Source: Epiperipatus broadwayi
Taxonomy: Eukaryota > Onychophora > Udeonychophora > Euonychophora > Peripatidae
Length of the DNA stretch: 64,000 nucleotides
Assembly (NCBI GenBank): GCA_028023455.1
Contig: JAQFVV010000027.1
Span: 8,179,845-8,243,844 of the forward strand
Reading direction: 5' to 3'
Positions within the stretch are counted from its first letter, which is position 1; each line of letters begins with the position of its first letter. Positions 1 to 10,570 of this stretch are shown in pieces. Under the pieces are notes generated by a model. That model was not told where the DNA came from and made no database searches. It worked only from the letters and a program-made list of their open reading frames with translations. The position numbers and the translations under genes were made by a program.

Positions 1-130
1 AAGCACGCCTTCTTTATTTTTCGTTTCGTACCATTACGCTCAATGCACAGTGCCCTAGCCACAGTGGGTTCAAACACGTGGCCTGTTGTTTTTTGGTGCT
101 CAAAGAATATGGATTTGTTTTCAGTATTGT

Positions 131-391
131 TTAGAGCTCTCCTGTATAAATAATGATGTTGAGATGTTCTGCTGGTGAAGTTGGCACAGGTCTCTCCATA
201 ATATGCTGCTCTATATCCATTGTTTGGGCATTAAAGTTAAATGATTTTCTACTTTGGTCAGATTTAGACAATTTTTCATAATGTTTAAAGATTGATATAG
301 TATCGGGTCCATACTGAATACTTAGTGTTTTCCTGAACGTTTGTGATGATGGTGTTCTAGTTGTATTTTTACATTGGACTATTTCCACCAT
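131..391 (-). pseudogene. Possible N-terminal piece of a Penelope-like element ORF
   Basis: An open frame of 86 codons on the minus strand, basic and lysine/serine-rich, with a segment reading YGPDTISIFKHYEKLSKSDQ. Position is the main clue. It lies just beyond a PLE terminal-type sequence (about 440-650), which follows a clear PLE endonuclease fragment on the same strand, so it would be the start of a second, head-to-tail PLE copy running off the window edge. PLE proteins begin with a poorly conserved basic helical region before the RT, which fits but is not diagnostic. No RT motif is visible. It could equally be chance coding in repeat sequence. Confidence 0.35.
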
Positions 392-439
392 CTAATATGT
401 ATATTGAATGTCTTTAGAAAAATTTAACTTTATTTAAAT

Positions 440-650
440 ATTCCCAATACATTCAACTGTTAGTAGTAGCACATCAGACAGGTCAGTATATGCACAACGT
501 TTCGAGCGGTATTATTCTCCCCTCTTCTTCAGATGTTGCTGGCCTGACCAGTGACAGTACAAGCATAGAATTTGAACATGGACCCTTAGATTCTTGAGTA
601 TTGAATTTTAAGGTAACGCTCTAACCAACTGCATCCACCAAAGGTAATAG
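440..650 (-). repeat. PLE terminal-type sequence with tRNA-like part and partial hammerhead core
   Basis: Read on the minus strand, 565-650 looks tRNA-derived: an A-box-like GTTGGTTAGAGCG and a B-box-like GTTCAAATTC. It is followed by CTGAAGA, a GC-richer stem-like stretch, CGAAACG, and the pairing arms GGTCAG and CTGACC. CTGAAGA and CGAAAC match the two conserved strands of a hammerhead ribozyme (position 7 may vary). I cannot draw a convincing helix III, so this is hammerhead-like only. It sits directly downstream of the PLE endonuclease fragment, where a Penelope-like terminal repeat would be expected. Confidence 0.5.
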
Positions 651-1325
651 TCTGTAGTAATTTCATATATTTACCTATGAGGCTCCTCCTGATTTCTCCA
701 CTTTTTCCTAAGAGTAAAATTGTTTAGTGGTTTCCATACATTATGTATAGTAACACTAGGTTGGCTGATGGGATTTTTTGCCATTGTTATGTGAGCAGCT
801 TCTTTAAATTTTCTTCTTTGTACTTTTTCTTCTCTATCCAATATTTTTTTATTTTCCCAATTGAATGTACGTTCATTGGCATGTACATGGTCTGCTACCT
901 TAGACACATCTGTTTTCTCTCTTCTAATTATCGGTTTGTGTTCTTGCAAGTGTTTTTCAAGGCGATGACTAGTCTCACCAATATATGTTCTTCCACATTC
1001 ACATAGTATTTCATAGATGCCGTTTTTTTCTTTTTAGCATTTCAAGTTTAGGCTTTGTAGATGTTATAATTACTCATAGGGTGGTATGGCTCTGGAATGG
1101 TGTTCTGATGTTATAATGATTGCAGATTTTCCTTCATTTGTCTATTTTTGGAATGCATGGGTACACTACAGTACCAATAATTGTCTTTTCTCTTGATGGT
1201 TCTTTTTGTTGTCTATTTAACATTTTCTTAATAACAGCTGATGGATAACCATTTTTTCGTGTTAGTTCTATATAGATCTTTTCTTTTTCCAAATCACTGG
1301 TTTCTGAAGAAACTTCTTTTGCTCA
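650..1325 (-). pseudogene. Penelope-like element, C-terminal part with GIY-YIG endonuclease
   Basis: Minus-strand translation gives a linker (LEKEKIYIELTRKNGYPSAV) and then, after a frame slip near 1,035, the block KNGIYEILCECGRTYIGETS followed by HRLEKHLQEHK, with later VADHVHANERTFNWENKKIL and RRKFKEAAHI. GIY and YIG at the right spacing, the downstream basic HK segment and the late glutamate are the hallmarks of the GIY-YIG nuclease that Penelope-like elements carry behind their reverse transcriptase. The nuclease nicks target DNA for retrotransposition. The RT domain is missing: the PLE sequence stops near 1,325 and an RTE LINE begins. There are internal stops, so this is dead. Family assignment is firm; the subfamily is unknown. 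Confidence 0.85.
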
Positions 1326-1327
1326 AC

Positions 1328-2765
1328 TTCAATTACTGGAGCTTTTCCCTTATTCAGACTTAATTGCATCCCACATTATTTAAAATGTGGAGAAATTTAG
1401 ATGTAATTACTATAGGAAATATTTTTTCATTTTTTATTAATATGTAACTCTTTATAGAAGTCTTTCACACATTTCATGATGTCATCCCCCTTTTTAATAA
1501 TAGTTTCATCTTTTCTTATTGCAGAAATAACTTTACTTCTCACCCTAAGATGTGCTTCTAAGACTTTTATTCTTTTATAGCATGTATTGAAAATTCAGTT
1601 ATATTCCTATTCACTTTACTCATATCAATTTACAAACACTAAATATTCAATTCTTTTCAATGGATCATTTTTACAAAGGTTCATATTTCTTCTTTCTTTC
1701 ATATACTGTTTTGCCTCAGTAAAAACCATTAGTGATAAATTGCTTCTTGTTTGCCAGCTTTTTTGCAATTCTTGATAGTATATCAGTTATCTTATTAATT
1801 TGATTCAAGTCTGAACTTTGTAAATCCTAATTTAAATTCATTGAAACTGAAGGTTAGGAATATCAACTGTGAATATTATTTTTCTTAATATTTTTTGTTT
1901 CTCTAGTTTTGTATTAACAAGTATATTACACCTCACTAAAATACTCACTTCCTGTGTAGAATTTATTAAGAACATCACTATCTTAAAATACATATTTTCT
2001 ATTAGTCAAAATATAATCCAATTCTGCTGTACCTACATTTTGACACATCCATGTCCATTTCTGTTTAGCATTTTGCTCAAAGAAGAATTCATAATATACA
2101 GTTTTTATTTTTATGAAAACTCCGCAAGCCTGGATTTCTATCACATAACTGAATGTATCCACAGCACTTTCATCTTTCAATTATCTGCGAATTCTAACAT
2201 TAAAGTTTTGCATGGCAATTTTAAAATGTTATTTGATCTTACCAAAAACATTGTGTATATCCATATAAAAAATTCTCTACTTCATCACAATAAGAAATTG
2301 TTGGGGCATAAACCTGAATTATCTGCATTTGGTATCTACTATTAAATTAAATAACTAATCTTACCATTCTGTTTGATACCCCATCAATCTCCACAATGTT
2401 GTTCTTCCACTTTTTATTTATAATGAGCCCTATCAACTTGTACTTTTAATATTTGTGCCTTCATAGTAAAGTATATGTCCATCTTTTAAATCAATTGTCT
2501 CATCACTTTTTCTTCTAATATCACAAAGTTCAACAATATCCCAGTCAATATCAGAAGCTCTTCTTCCAATGCATGCTTCCTTCACTTGAAAGTATTCTGC
2601 AGTTATAGGTAAGTAAATAAAAGGTTGACATTAAATGGCAACCTGAGTTCACAGTCAGATTCTTAATATCTTTCATCTTTGGCCATCAACCACTGCCTTG
2701 GACAACTTCACAATATCCTTAAGAGTTGTAATTTAGTTTTGTTTTTCATGATTGTAAATATCTAT
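1328..2765 (-). pseudogene. RTE-type LINE fragment: AP endonuclease and start of RT
   Basis: Starting near 2,765 on the minus strand, frames pieced across stops read as an APE-type endonuclease of the RTE class: DGHILYYEGTNIK, then NNIVEIDGVSNRMVRLVI, QMQIIQVYAPTISYCDE, and KWTWMCQNVGTAELDYILTN. The last matches the usual W-T-W ... IDYILTN block near the catalytic H of these nucleases. Further on (1,780 down to 1,330), KVLEAHLRVRSKVISAIRKD and the start of the GKAP motif mark the RT N-terminus. The copy is then cut by the PLE fragment. Many frameshifts and stops make it a fossil. The enzyme would nick target DNA and prime reverse transcription of its own RNA. Confidence 0.8.
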
Positions 2766-3338
2766 TTTTAAAAAAAATAATAAAGATTATCATTTATATA
2801 TCCATTCATCGTGCCTACACAAGAAAAATCAACTGATAGTTAAAAACTATCAGGCAATTGAGAAGAAAGACCATGATGTTTCCTGATCTTAAACTCAAAG
2901 ATGAATAAACTCACCATGCTGGACGATGCATGTTGATAAGCAGCCCATTCATGTTTGTTTATTATATGAATAATCACATAGTAATAATAGCTATCATGAC
3001 AAGAACATATAGAGTTAACAGTAAGAATCTGTTCTGTTTGTTTCTTCTAAAGTTTCAAGAAGGAATCAAATAGTCAACTTCCAGTTAACAGCTAACTACC
3101 TTTGCAATCAATGGTGCACTATCAACAATGATACTAGTTGTGTCTCACCCCCCCCCCTTAATCTTTCCCTTCATCATATATTTCTCATAGTTTCATAATT
3201 TGTCTATTGTTATTATTTCATATATACACTCTGTCCATATACATAAAGAATTATTTCACCTACTTATTAGTAAAGAAATCCAGTTCAACTAAAGTTCCAT
3301 TTTAATCTGGCTTGTTGCAGACATTTGATGATAATGGA
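2766..3338. other. Gap without recognised features
   Basis: AT-rich sequence with a run of ten C at 3,148-3,157. I see no coding potential or repeat partner within the window. Confidence 0.6.
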
Positions 3339-3495
3339 TATTTAAACAATCACAAATAAATACAAATGTAAATTAATCTGCTTTAAAAGATGTTAAAAAT
3401 AATAACTATTTGCCTGCATTTATAGTTTATATCGTTTAATTGAAATTTTAATAACGATTAATTTACATTTTGTATTCATTTGCGATTGTTTAAGT
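3339..3495. mobile_element. Small MITE with TA target duplication
   Basis: Two inverted arms of about 45 bp: TTTAAACAATCACAAAT at the left, and the complement of CTTAAACAATCGCAAAT at the right, continuing through TAAATTAATC. The element is flanked by TA on both sides. It is about 150 bp long and non-coding. TA duplications suggest mobilisation by a Tc1/mariner-class transposase (inference). Confidence 0.7.
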
Positions 3496-4439
3496 ACATG
3501 TTACCATTATATATCTATGACAAACTAGATTAAGATGAGACCCGCTGTTTCTGGTTGTTGCTAAGAAACTACGAAATACTGTTGTTATTGAAGTGGATTA
3601 CTTTATCGGTACTTGGATGACATACTTCTTTGCATATTTTTGCAAATAACATTATGCGCTGGATATTTCCTGAATTACAGTGGAATTTTTAAAAGATTTT
3701 TAAAAAAATATTTAAAGGATCAAACTCAATCAAACTGGTTGCAAATAGATTTTCTACTTAAGATTAGCCTAATGCAAATTTACAGACCAATAAACAGTTA
3801 GCTAGGTTCGTTGGCAAGTCAAAGGAACATCTTAACAACTATGCCAAAGGGCTTTTAATTATGTATGAATTAATATGAGCTAATTATTCAATATTCTGAA
3901 CATTAGTTCTGCTAATGATATCTAACTTTTATGTTAATACTAATGACGAAGCAATATACATGAGAAGCATATTGCAATTCCTTTAATTTGATTATTTTGT
4001 TTGTATTATAAAGCTGATTGCTATCAGGGCCCATATATTTTAAGTGCTTTTATTAAAAATATCAAATTTATTCTTTTCATCTGATTCAGCTTATCACAAA
4101 TGATGGTAAGTGCCCCATATCTCTGCTACTAACTTTTTCTCAGATTGTCTACAGTATCCCATGGTATTTTAATACCATATTAATCCCTTAATTGGAAATA
4201 CTAATCAAGCAAACTGGAAATAAATATTTGTCCTGATGTAGGTTGAGATTTCTGCCCAATGGTAAGGTGGGTTATCTAGTTAATAAGGTATTACAATGAA
4301 GCAATAAAACTGATCACCTCATTAGTAGTAGTTTTGACATTGCTTGCAGTCCCTTAACACAATTTATTTTCGCATCTCAATATTTATAAAATTTTATTCA
4401 TATACATTTGCGAACTTCAACAAACATCACTCTTATCTA
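3496..4439. other. Gap without recognised features
   Basis: AT-rich sequence with short chance ORFs only, including one at 3,613-3,801 without recognisable motifs. Confidence 0.6.
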
Positions 4440-4757
4440 AACAAACTGTAAATACAGGCAAAACTCTCCATATAGTAGTGCCATTCTGTGCAAACTAGAG
4501 AAATCAATGAATGCAAGAAGATTTGTGCATAAAATCCCTATCTAGTATCTACTTATCTAATATCCCAGACTAATTTCTAGCTTGTGGCTTTCATCAATGA
4601 GGAGCTTTGAATCTGAATGCACTGCACCTACATCTTAGGTTCTAATGCAATCCTCTAGCAGTCACTTTTTACCTACTTAGTTAATTATAAAGCTGTGAGT
4701 CCAAAATAAAAACATAAGGTTTTCAATCCAAGTTCATTCAATTGTATATTGTATATA
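4440..4757 (-). repeat. F1 repeat copy, minus orientation, degenerate ribozyme core
   Basis: Shares with the better copies at 20.2-21.3 kb the end block AAACTCTCCATA, the ATCCCTATCTAGT block and the ribozyme-like segment at 4,564-4,605. That core is damaged: TTGATGA instead of CTGATGA, and helix III altered. It is followed immediately by a plus-strand F1 copy, forming a head-to-head pair. Confidence 0.8.
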
Positions 4758-4950
4758 GATCCTAAGATGTAGGTGAAGTGCTCTCAGATCCAAAGCTCCT
4801 CACTGATGAAAGTCACAAACAAGAAACTAGTTTGCAAATATTGGATGAGTAAAGTATTAGATAGGGATTTTATGCACACACCTTCTTGCATCCACTGATT
4901 ACTCTGGCTTGCACTGATTGGCACTACTATTTGGAGTGTTGTCTCTGTTC
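4758..4950 (+). repeat. F1 repeat copy, plus orientation, with ribozyme-like core
   Basis: It starts inside the unit (AGATGTAGGTGAAGTGCTCT) and runs to GGCACTACTATTTGGAGTG. The core at about 4,795-4,840 keeps CTCA-CTGATGA and GAAACTAGT, but helix II and the far side of helix I have drifted. It is the right arm of an inverted pair with the preceding copy. Confidence 0.8.
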
Positions 4951-6537
4951 TAACAATTTGTGTAAATGTACAAAATGTTGATCATATGATAAATTACAAA
5001 TAGTTACAATGTACTGTCTGCAACAAAAAAAGTCCAACTAGACAGTTTTAGCTTACAACTTCTTTGTCTTTACTTTCAAACGTTATAGAATTTTTGTAGC
5101 ACTACTTTACTTGGTTACCTCATTCAAATGATCAGGTGTTCATAAACCGAAATTAATTTCAATATTTAAAAAGTTACTCTGGTTACAGATTTTTTTCGTC
5201 TATAATTCCCAACATTCTCCTTTTGCAGGGCTTTGATACACATCTTCATCCACAACTCAATGCTACTTCTTTCTGGGTTTTGAATGTTGCAATTATTTAA
5301 ATTTCTGGACAATGGCAAGCTTCATCTGATGAATCAATCATCAAGAGATGAATATATTTTTGAAATTGAGTATAAAGATGTGATATCCCTTGTTTCCTAC
5401 ATTAATATGGAATAATCTAGTAAAAAAGTTCTAACTTTTTATATATATTTCAGTTTTCTCTTTGACGGGATTTTGTCCATCTTGGATTAGATATTGTAAC
5501 ACAATAATTCCATTATATATGTTTGTTTAGAGATCCCCCCCTCCCAGGTCAAGAATTGAATGAGGAACTTTTGCATCGCAAACAGCAAATTCTACAGTGA
5601 GGAAGTACTTATTATATGCTAAAAGTAGACTCGACTTTTAGACACTTTTTAAATTTTAACTTTTAATAAAATTATCAGATTCAAATGTTAATTAACCACT
5701 TTTAAAAATTCGCTTCCTTTTTTTTTTTTTTTTGACACTAATACAAAAAAAAAGTGTTTGTGTGCGCGTGCATGTAAGGCTTTTTTTTTTTCTTAATTAA
5801 CTGTCTAATGAAAATGACTGCAGATTTATTCCGTCAGTTCATAAATCTTGCAGACGACTGGAATCAATTAAATAAACAAAAAATGGTTTATAAAGTAAAT
5901 TTTAAAGAAATTAAAAAACGTTTTACATTTTAAATTACAAATATTTGTCTACCTAAAGAGACCCTCTCTTCCGGAATCATTCCCTCTTCAACAAATCAAA
6001 TCATAAGCAGACAATGTTTTTTCTAATTACTTACACTTTGTTATTTCTTTTATTTCATCTCTCTTCTATATCATTTTTATCTTAAACCTCTAGTGCATAT
6101 CTCAACAACCCATTCTCTCACAAATTACGATTTTCACTAATACGTTCTTTAAAGTCTCCTTAAACAAGCTACATTTCCCAACTACTTCCGCTTATTTACC
6201 TTACACGTAATTTTAAAAACTTTTCTCTAATCATCTATATTTTCAATACTAGGTGGTTTTGCTTTCATTTAAACCCAACGTATTAATACTATTTACATTT
6301 TTATCCAAAGTTTCTACTTCACTAATTACTTATTCTTCTATCGCAATCTTTACAATTATTTACTGCCAAAAGTTTCATAATGATCTCCTCATCCTACTTC
6401 CTCCAAATTCTCATCAAAAATCTAACAATTCATGTTTTCCTTTTTCTAAGTTAATCAATTCAAAAAAATACTTCAATCCTAGTCATTTGAAAGTGCCAAT
6501 TCATCAAAAAATTTATAAGTTGCTCTTCACCATTAAT
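4951..6537. other. Gap without recognised features
   Basis: AT-rich sequence with T/A homopolymers near 5,710-5,790. An ORF at 6,253-6,549 is hydrophobic and low-complexity, without motifs. Nothing else is supported. Confidence 0.55.
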
Positions 6538-6775
6538 AATTTTTATTAGTCGTTCATTAGACTAGAGATTATCTACTTAATGAATATTTCTGTAGTATAA
6601 TTTTCACTACACCACTATCATGCAACGTAGGAACTGGTTTCTATCCATTTGTAACACCTTGTAGAGGGGTGTAGTCATAAACATATGACCAAAGACCTGT
6701 GAAAAACGTATATGATCCCCAAGATGCACATTTCATGCTGAACTAGACTCATCAGTTTATCCAGACGTACCAATA
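6538..6775 (-). repeat. F2-related foldback arm with degenerate hammerhead-like core
   Basis: 6,538-6,660 matches the foldback arms at 7.3 kb (TTTTTATTAGTCGTTCATTAG, ACTAGAGATTAT). 6,705-6,765 is a diverged minus-strand F2 core that keeps CTGATGA and GAAAT but has lost part of helices I and II. It is separated from its partner at 7.2-7.7 kb by a PLE endonuclease fragment. Confidence 0.65.
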
Positions 6776-6779
6776 TTGC

Positions 6780-7026
6780 TAACAGAGTGGCTCAGCATAA
6801 ATACCTTTACAATAAAACTAAAATCAAACAGGAAGGTAATTCAATCTTTGTTGAGCATAAAAAAACAATAGGGCATAGATTCGAACCCAAGTCTGCTAAC
6901 ATCGTTTGCTCAGAAAGACATGAAGCTAATTGCAAGATCAGAGAAGCATTACACATAGCAAGTGATCCTAAGTCCATTAATCGGAGAGAAGCATGCTTTG
7001 CCCAGTTCCAGAAATGGCAGTTATAA
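6780..7026 (+). pseudogene. Penelope-like GIY-YIG endonuclease fragment, C-terminal half
   Basis: An 80-codon plus-strand frame reads VAQHKYLYNKTKIKQEGNS, FVEHKKTIGHRFEPKSANIV, HEANCKIREALHI and SDPKSINRREA. The pattern QHK ... HxxxxGHxF ... RKxREALxI ... S(I/L)NR is the typical tail of the GIY-YIG domain in Penelope-like elements. The GIY and YIG strands themselves are missing at the 5' side, so it is truncated. The rest of the frame is intact to a stop at 7,024-7,026. It is flanked on both sides by inverted F2 sequences that carry hammerhead-like cores. A different, unrelated basic ORF is possible but less likely. Confidence 0.65.
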
Positions 7027-7204
7027 CTAAATTTGCATTATTTTGCATAAATTTTACTTCTAAAAACGCAGTTTTTAACAAGATAGTAGCTATGAATATG
7101 AGAGCAAGAAGTCTCTCGAAAGCGCTCAGCTAAAATAGTATTTTATATTTGCTTTCGATTATATATACTAGCTTCATTGTCTGTGTGTACAGCACATATA
7201 TATA

Positions 7205-7640
7205 GTATACATACCTTGTGATTGTTTAGTATATATAGATAGCCAATTACAACAGTTTAATAAATAAGTGTCATAACTTACCACCCTCATAACTTTAACC
7301 CAAACCATTTGAAGGAAATATATTAACAATTTTTATTAGTCATATATTGGACTAGAGATTAATCACTAAATGAATAATATTTCTGTAGTGTAATTTTCAT
7401 TACACCATTTTCACACAAAGTAGGGATTGGTTTGTGTGAGTGATGTAATGAAAATTACACTATAGAAATATTATCCATGAAGTGGATAATCTGTAGTCTA
7501 ATGAATGACTAACAAAAATTATTAATATACTTCCGTCAAGTGGTTTGGGTCAAAGTTGTGAGGGCAGTAAGTTTGACACCTGTCAATTAAACTATACTAA
7601 TTGATCATCTATATATACTGAACAATCATATACGTGTAAG
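7205..7640. repeat. Foldback element (long inverted repeat)
   Basis: Left arm 7,205-7,420 and right arm 7,437-7,640 are inverted copies of each other. Examples are GTGTCATAACTTACCACCC against the complement of GGGCAGTAAGTTTGACAC, and CAAACCATTTGAAGG against CCGTCAAGTGGTTTG. The spacer is short (around ACACAAAGTAGGGATTGG). There is no ORF. Partial single arms recur at 6,538-6,660 and 27,130-27,215, so this is a dispersed family. Confidence 0.85.
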
Positions 7641-7700
7641 AAATCAGTGCTGGTTCAGCATGAAATACGCATCTTGGGAATCGTACAACTTTTTCACATA
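7641..7700 (+). repeat. F2 core remnant, plus strand
   Basis: CAGTGCTGGTTCAGCATGAA matches helix II and the GAAA strand of the F2 ribozyme-like core, but most of CTGATGA is deleted. It mirrors the minus-strand core at 6,705-6,765. Confidence 0.6.
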
Positions 7701-7702
7701 AT

Positions 7703-9656
7703 ACAAGAGTAAGATTATTATTTAAAGAAAAGGGTAAGGATCATAGAAAGTTAAACAATTATAGACCAATAGCGGTAACATCAGTTTTATAAAAAGTTTT
7801 TTCATATATGGTGGCTGGAAGAGTTGCAAAATGGATGGAAGGGAATAATGTAGTGGGGGAAATGCAAGGAGGTTTTAGGTCAGATAGACCTATAGGAGAT
7901 AGTTTATTTGTAGTTACACAACTTATGGATATGAGTAGGAATTCAGGTAGACAGTTATATATGAGTTTTATAGATACAGGAAAGGCATATGATAGAGTAA
8001 ATAGAAATAGATTATGGGTAAGTTTAGCAAATTTGGAATGGATAAAGCTATAGTGGATATTATTAAGAAATTATATGAAAAAAATTATTATATGTATCAA
8101 TTAGGAAATATAAAATCAATTAAAGTTAAAAATAAGGTGGGACCAATTAGGAAATATAGAATCAGTTAAAGTTAAAAATGAGGTGGGACTAAGGCAAGGA
8201 TGCCCTATGTCACCTATTTTGTTTTTGTTGTATTTGAGTGAAATGGAGAGAGCAATAGAAAGATTGGGAAGAGGGATAGAGATACCGTTAATAGGTGGTA
8301 AGGGAGTATATATTTTGTCAGGTCTTTTTTTTTGCAGATGATGTCTTTTTGTGTGCAGAAAGAAGAGAAGATATGGAAGTTATGCTGAGGACATGTGCAA
8401 GGGTAGATAAAGAGATGGGGATTAAATTTAGTGAAGAAAAATCAAATATAATGATGGTTAATACTGGGGAAAGAGAAGATGTAGAATTTTTGTTGGGGGA
8501 TATAAAGTTAAGTGTGGTGAATAGAGATAGTTATTTGGGACTCATCTTGAGTAATCAGAAAAATTGCTTGGATGAATAGGAGAAAAAATTTATAAATGAA
8601 GGAAAGAAAAGAAAGGGATTAATAAAGATATTTAACAGTGTTTTCATATAATAAATATGATGTAGCTAGAATTGTATGGAAGAGAGTTGCAGTAGCAGGG
8701 GTAACATATGGTAATGATGCCTTATGTGTTAGTAAAGGGGGATTAGATTACTTAAAAAAAGTACAAAGGGAAATAGCAAGACATGCATTGGATGCAGATA
8801 TGTGGACAGCAAGGGAGGCAATTCAAGAAGAAATGGGATGGTCAAGTTTTTATATGAGAGATGCAAAAAGTAAAATGAAAATGTTTGATAGATTGCAGTT
8901 TATGGATAATAAAAGAATAGCCAAAATAGTATTTAATTGGGTTACGAGTAAAGGGCAGGCAACAAGATGGATGAGAAAGGTAATGCGGTATGCAGAAGAT
9001 TTGGATAAAGAATTTATATCAGTATACTTGTACAAAAAGTGGGATGATTGTGTTAGGAGGATTGTTGAGTGTTATAATGGTAAGGAATGGGATAAAAGAA
9101 TAGATACATTAATAAAGTATAGGGAGATGGAGAACTAGTATGGAGAGTAAAAAGTTTAAATATATATATAGAAGTAAATGGAACATTGGACGCAAGTTAA
9201 TTTATGATAATAGCAAGAAAAGTAGTTTATTGTTTAAGGCTCGAATGGGATCTTTAGCAATAAGAGAATATATATATAAATGGAAAAATATCGGTGATTT
9301 AGTCTGCAAATTGTGTAAGAAACACATAGAAAATATTAGGCATCTGTTAATTGAATGTAAATGCTTGAAAGCAGAAAGGGTATAAATAATGAAGTTATGG
9401 AAGAATAAATATGAACAAAGTGATTATACAGAAAGTGGGTTATTGTTTTTTATGCTTGGTTTGGGAAAAGATAAGGGGGATTTAGATATAAAGGCCATAG
9501 AGTTGACAAAGATTATGTTGTGGAAATGGGATGGAGCAGATTAAGGGAAAACTTAGGGTGAGAAGTGGAAAGGTAAAGTGGCTAACAGGTTTCTCTGGGC
9601 ATAGTTGCTGAGAGATTCCTGACTCCGTTTAAGAAGTCACAGTGCATCACATCACA
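7703..9656 (+). pseudogene. Non-LTR retrotransposon L, longest copy (RT and C-terminal zinc knuckle)
   Basis: A 5'-truncated LINE. In order, with frames broken by stops and indels: FKEKGKDHRKLNNYRPIAVT (RT motif 1), VVGEMQGGFRSDRP (motif 2), DTGKAYDRVNR (motif A region, normally DF-KAYD), RQGCPMSPIL (motif B), FADDVFLCAERRED at about 8,330-8,370 (motif C with both catalytic aspartates), then a thumb/connection region (RIAKIVFNWVTSKGQATRWM) and a C-terminal CX2C...H...C knuckle (CKLCKKHIENIRHLLIECKC) at about 9,300-9,370. The 3' end finishes in GTGCATCACATCAC, an ATCAC-type tail. About 60 bp around 8,090-8,180 are duplicated. The RT would copy element RNA at a nicked target. Three other copies lie in the window. 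I cannot assign a clade with certainty. Confidence 0.85.
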
Positions 9657-9859
9657 ATTTTCTGCTTAAAAGCAGTATGCAAAATAAGCTTATGTGATGT
9701 TTTGTTGATTATATGCCAAGCTTTGGCGAAAGGGCGGAAGTTCCTATAGTTAATAAAAAATTGAAGACACCAAAATATATAGTTATTGAATTGTTTCAGA
9801 TCTATAAAATAAGTACAATTCACTTTTCTGATATTGATATTGAGCTCAACTAATGAAAT

Positions 9860-10290
9860 CATCACAAAAAGTATGTCTGGATTACAATCCTGGAAGTACG
9901 GTTTATATCTTAGATCATCTTCAACACTTTCCCTGCCATCATAAAATCTTGCAAACTACTTGAAGACATTCTTGCGATTTGTGTCTTCATTGCCATATGT
10001 AGTATGAATCATCTCGAATACTTTGATAACAGTTTTCCCCGATCTAAAATGAAATTTAACGTTAGTATGTTGACTCATTGTAGGTTACGATATGAAACAC
10101 GGTCACATTTCACATTGCAATTCACAATCCAGTAACATCGCATCTTAAACTTTTTCTGCCAAATAACTAAACTATGTTGCTAAGTAACATGTGTATTGTT
10201 TCTGAGATGGTGCTGCAGACAACTTGGAGATTCAGCCATCAATAATCTTTTCACTGGTGCATTCTGTGTATACTTAGTGATAGAGTAATT
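9860..10290 (-). mobile_element. Mariner-derived MITE (M family), copy 1
   Basis: It shares a unit of about 0.45 kb with copies at 29.8, 32.1, 33.7 and 61.3 kb. On the coding strand those copies contain the start of a mariner transposase (pattern IKFCFKLGK...TFEMI, then EDN), followed directly by the far terminal sequence, so the catalytic part is deleted. Here the same frame is present with stops. The right end has GTGTATAC. Confidence 0.7.
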
Positions 10291-10436
10291 TTTAAAATTT
10301 ATGTCGGAAATATCTAGGACAAACAGAAGAGAAATACACCCGGGTCTCATTTTATACTGATTTTTTAATGCGATTTTGAAGTTATGTAATTCATGTTTCT
10401 TCTTAATATCTTTGTATGCGGTTTTCTTTTATGCGA

Positions 10437-10570
10437 TAAAAATTATTAGATCAGAAGTCGAGTTTCAATAATGCGCTATTACTTTAAATATTATAAATTT
10501 CACGCACTCACATGTCATATTTAAAGTAATAGCGCATTATCGGAGTTCGACTTCCATCTAATAATTTCAA
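10437..10570. mobile_element. Small inverted-repeat MITE inside the Tigger left end
   Basis: Arms of about 50 bp: TTCAATAATGCGCTATTACT at the left matches the complement of AGTAATAGCGCATTATCGGA at the right, and the outer parts AATTATTAGAT and ATCTAATAATT also pair. The loop holds CACGCACTCACATG. Non-coding. Confidence 0.75.

Noticed and set aside
1869-2345. 158-codon plus-strand ORF
   Set aside because: It is the opposite strand of the RTE endonuclease region, whose motifs are clear on the minus strand.
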